NCBI GenBank assembly: GCA_031272655.1
Contig: JAISTJ010000032.1
Location: forward strand, 1 to 14,481
Length of the DNA stretch: 14,481 bases
Reading direction: 5' to 3'
From: Tannerella sp.
GTDB taxonomy: Bacteria > Bacteroidota > Bacteroidia > Bacteroidales > Tannerellaceae
In this document: positions 14,371-14,481 of the stretch, one piece after another
How positions within the stretch are numbered: the first letter of the stretch is position 1
Layout: every line of letters begins with the position of its first letter
The notes under the pieces: generated by a model
Databases searched by the model: none
What the model saw: only the letters and a program-made list of their open reading frames with translations
Told to the model about the DNA's origin: nothing
Position numbers and translations under genes: made by a program

Positions 14371-14481
14371 ATGGCAGAAACAAAAGAAACGCTTTTCTCG
14401 GAATTTCCGCCCGTCAGCGTCCAAGAGTGGACAGACAAGGTCGTTGCTGACCTTAAAGGGGCGCCTTTCGAGAAAAAAATG
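14371..14481 (+). CDS. mutA: Methylmalonyl-CoA mutase small subunit (N-terminal part)
   Basis: Thirty-seven codons run to the window edge. MAETKETLFSEFPPVS followed by QEWTDKVVADLKGAPFEKK is the conserved beginning of the small (beta) subunit of adenosylcobalamin-dependent methylmalonyl-CoA mutase, which with MutB interconverts succinyl-CoA and methylmalonyl-CoA in propionate metabolism. mutB would be expected next, outside the window. The leader (14285-14370) is very A-rich with many AAAC/AAAA runs and no Shine-Dalgarno site, as is usual for highly translated Bacteroidetes genes; I found no TAnnTTTG box in it, so the promoter is unassigned. The assignment rests on a short segment, but a distinctive one. 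Confidence 0.88.
   Translation, partial: MAETKETLFSEFPPVSVQEWTDKVVADLKGAPFEKKM

Overview
The window reads as chromosome of a member of Bacteroidetes, most likely order Bacteroidales. This rests on the TAnnTTTG-type -7 promoter boxes, the A/T-rich leaders with few Shine-Dalgarno sites, and gene types typical of the phylum: a NagB-like/PIG-L deacetylase fusion, a DUF4861 protein beside a PL8 polysaccharide lyase, an HU-CCDC81/SPOR-type membrane protein, and the methylmalonyl-CoA mutase small subunit. Species cannot be set from the sequence.

Layout. (1) 1-332, minus: N-terminal part of a secreted protein of unknown function, with a good promoter. (2) 454-3435, minus: a tight operon rubrerythrin > EamA transporter > nadB behind one promoter; it pairs a peroxide-reducing protein with a flavin oxidase of NAD synthesis. 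(3) 3580-7425, plus: a two-gene glycan unit, DUF4861 protein then PL8 lyase, divergent from operon 2. (4) 7422-12802, minus: ybeY > ABC-F ATPase > NagB-like/PIG-L fusion > BASS-type transporter, with overlapping or short junctions; its last gene overlaps the PL8 gene tail to tail by 4 bp. (5) 12915-14177, plus: HU-CCDC81-like/transmembrane/SPOR protein, divergent from ybeY. (6) 14371 to the edge, plus: start of mutA.

The most unusual signal is a short dispersed repeat with core ATTGCTTCGTTCCTCGCAAT. It occurs six times: three tandem 42-bp units inside the PL8 coding sequence exactly where its signal peptide should end, one longer variant inside the ABC-F coding sequence next to a perfect 16-bp-arm palindrome, and two copies between the SPOR gene and mutA. 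Both genic insertions keep the reading frame and add repeat-encoded peptide to proteins, as Rickettsia palindromic elements do. The PL8 insertion may have changed export of the lyase; the ABC-F insertion sits in a linker and is probably tolerated.

Other points: the NagB-like half of the fusion lacks all four catalytic residues of E. coli NagB while its deacetylase half is intact, and YbeY has Asp instead of the third zinc-binding His. No RNA gene, CRISPR array, insertion sequence or phage gene was seen, and no gene-free stretch exceeds 300 bases.
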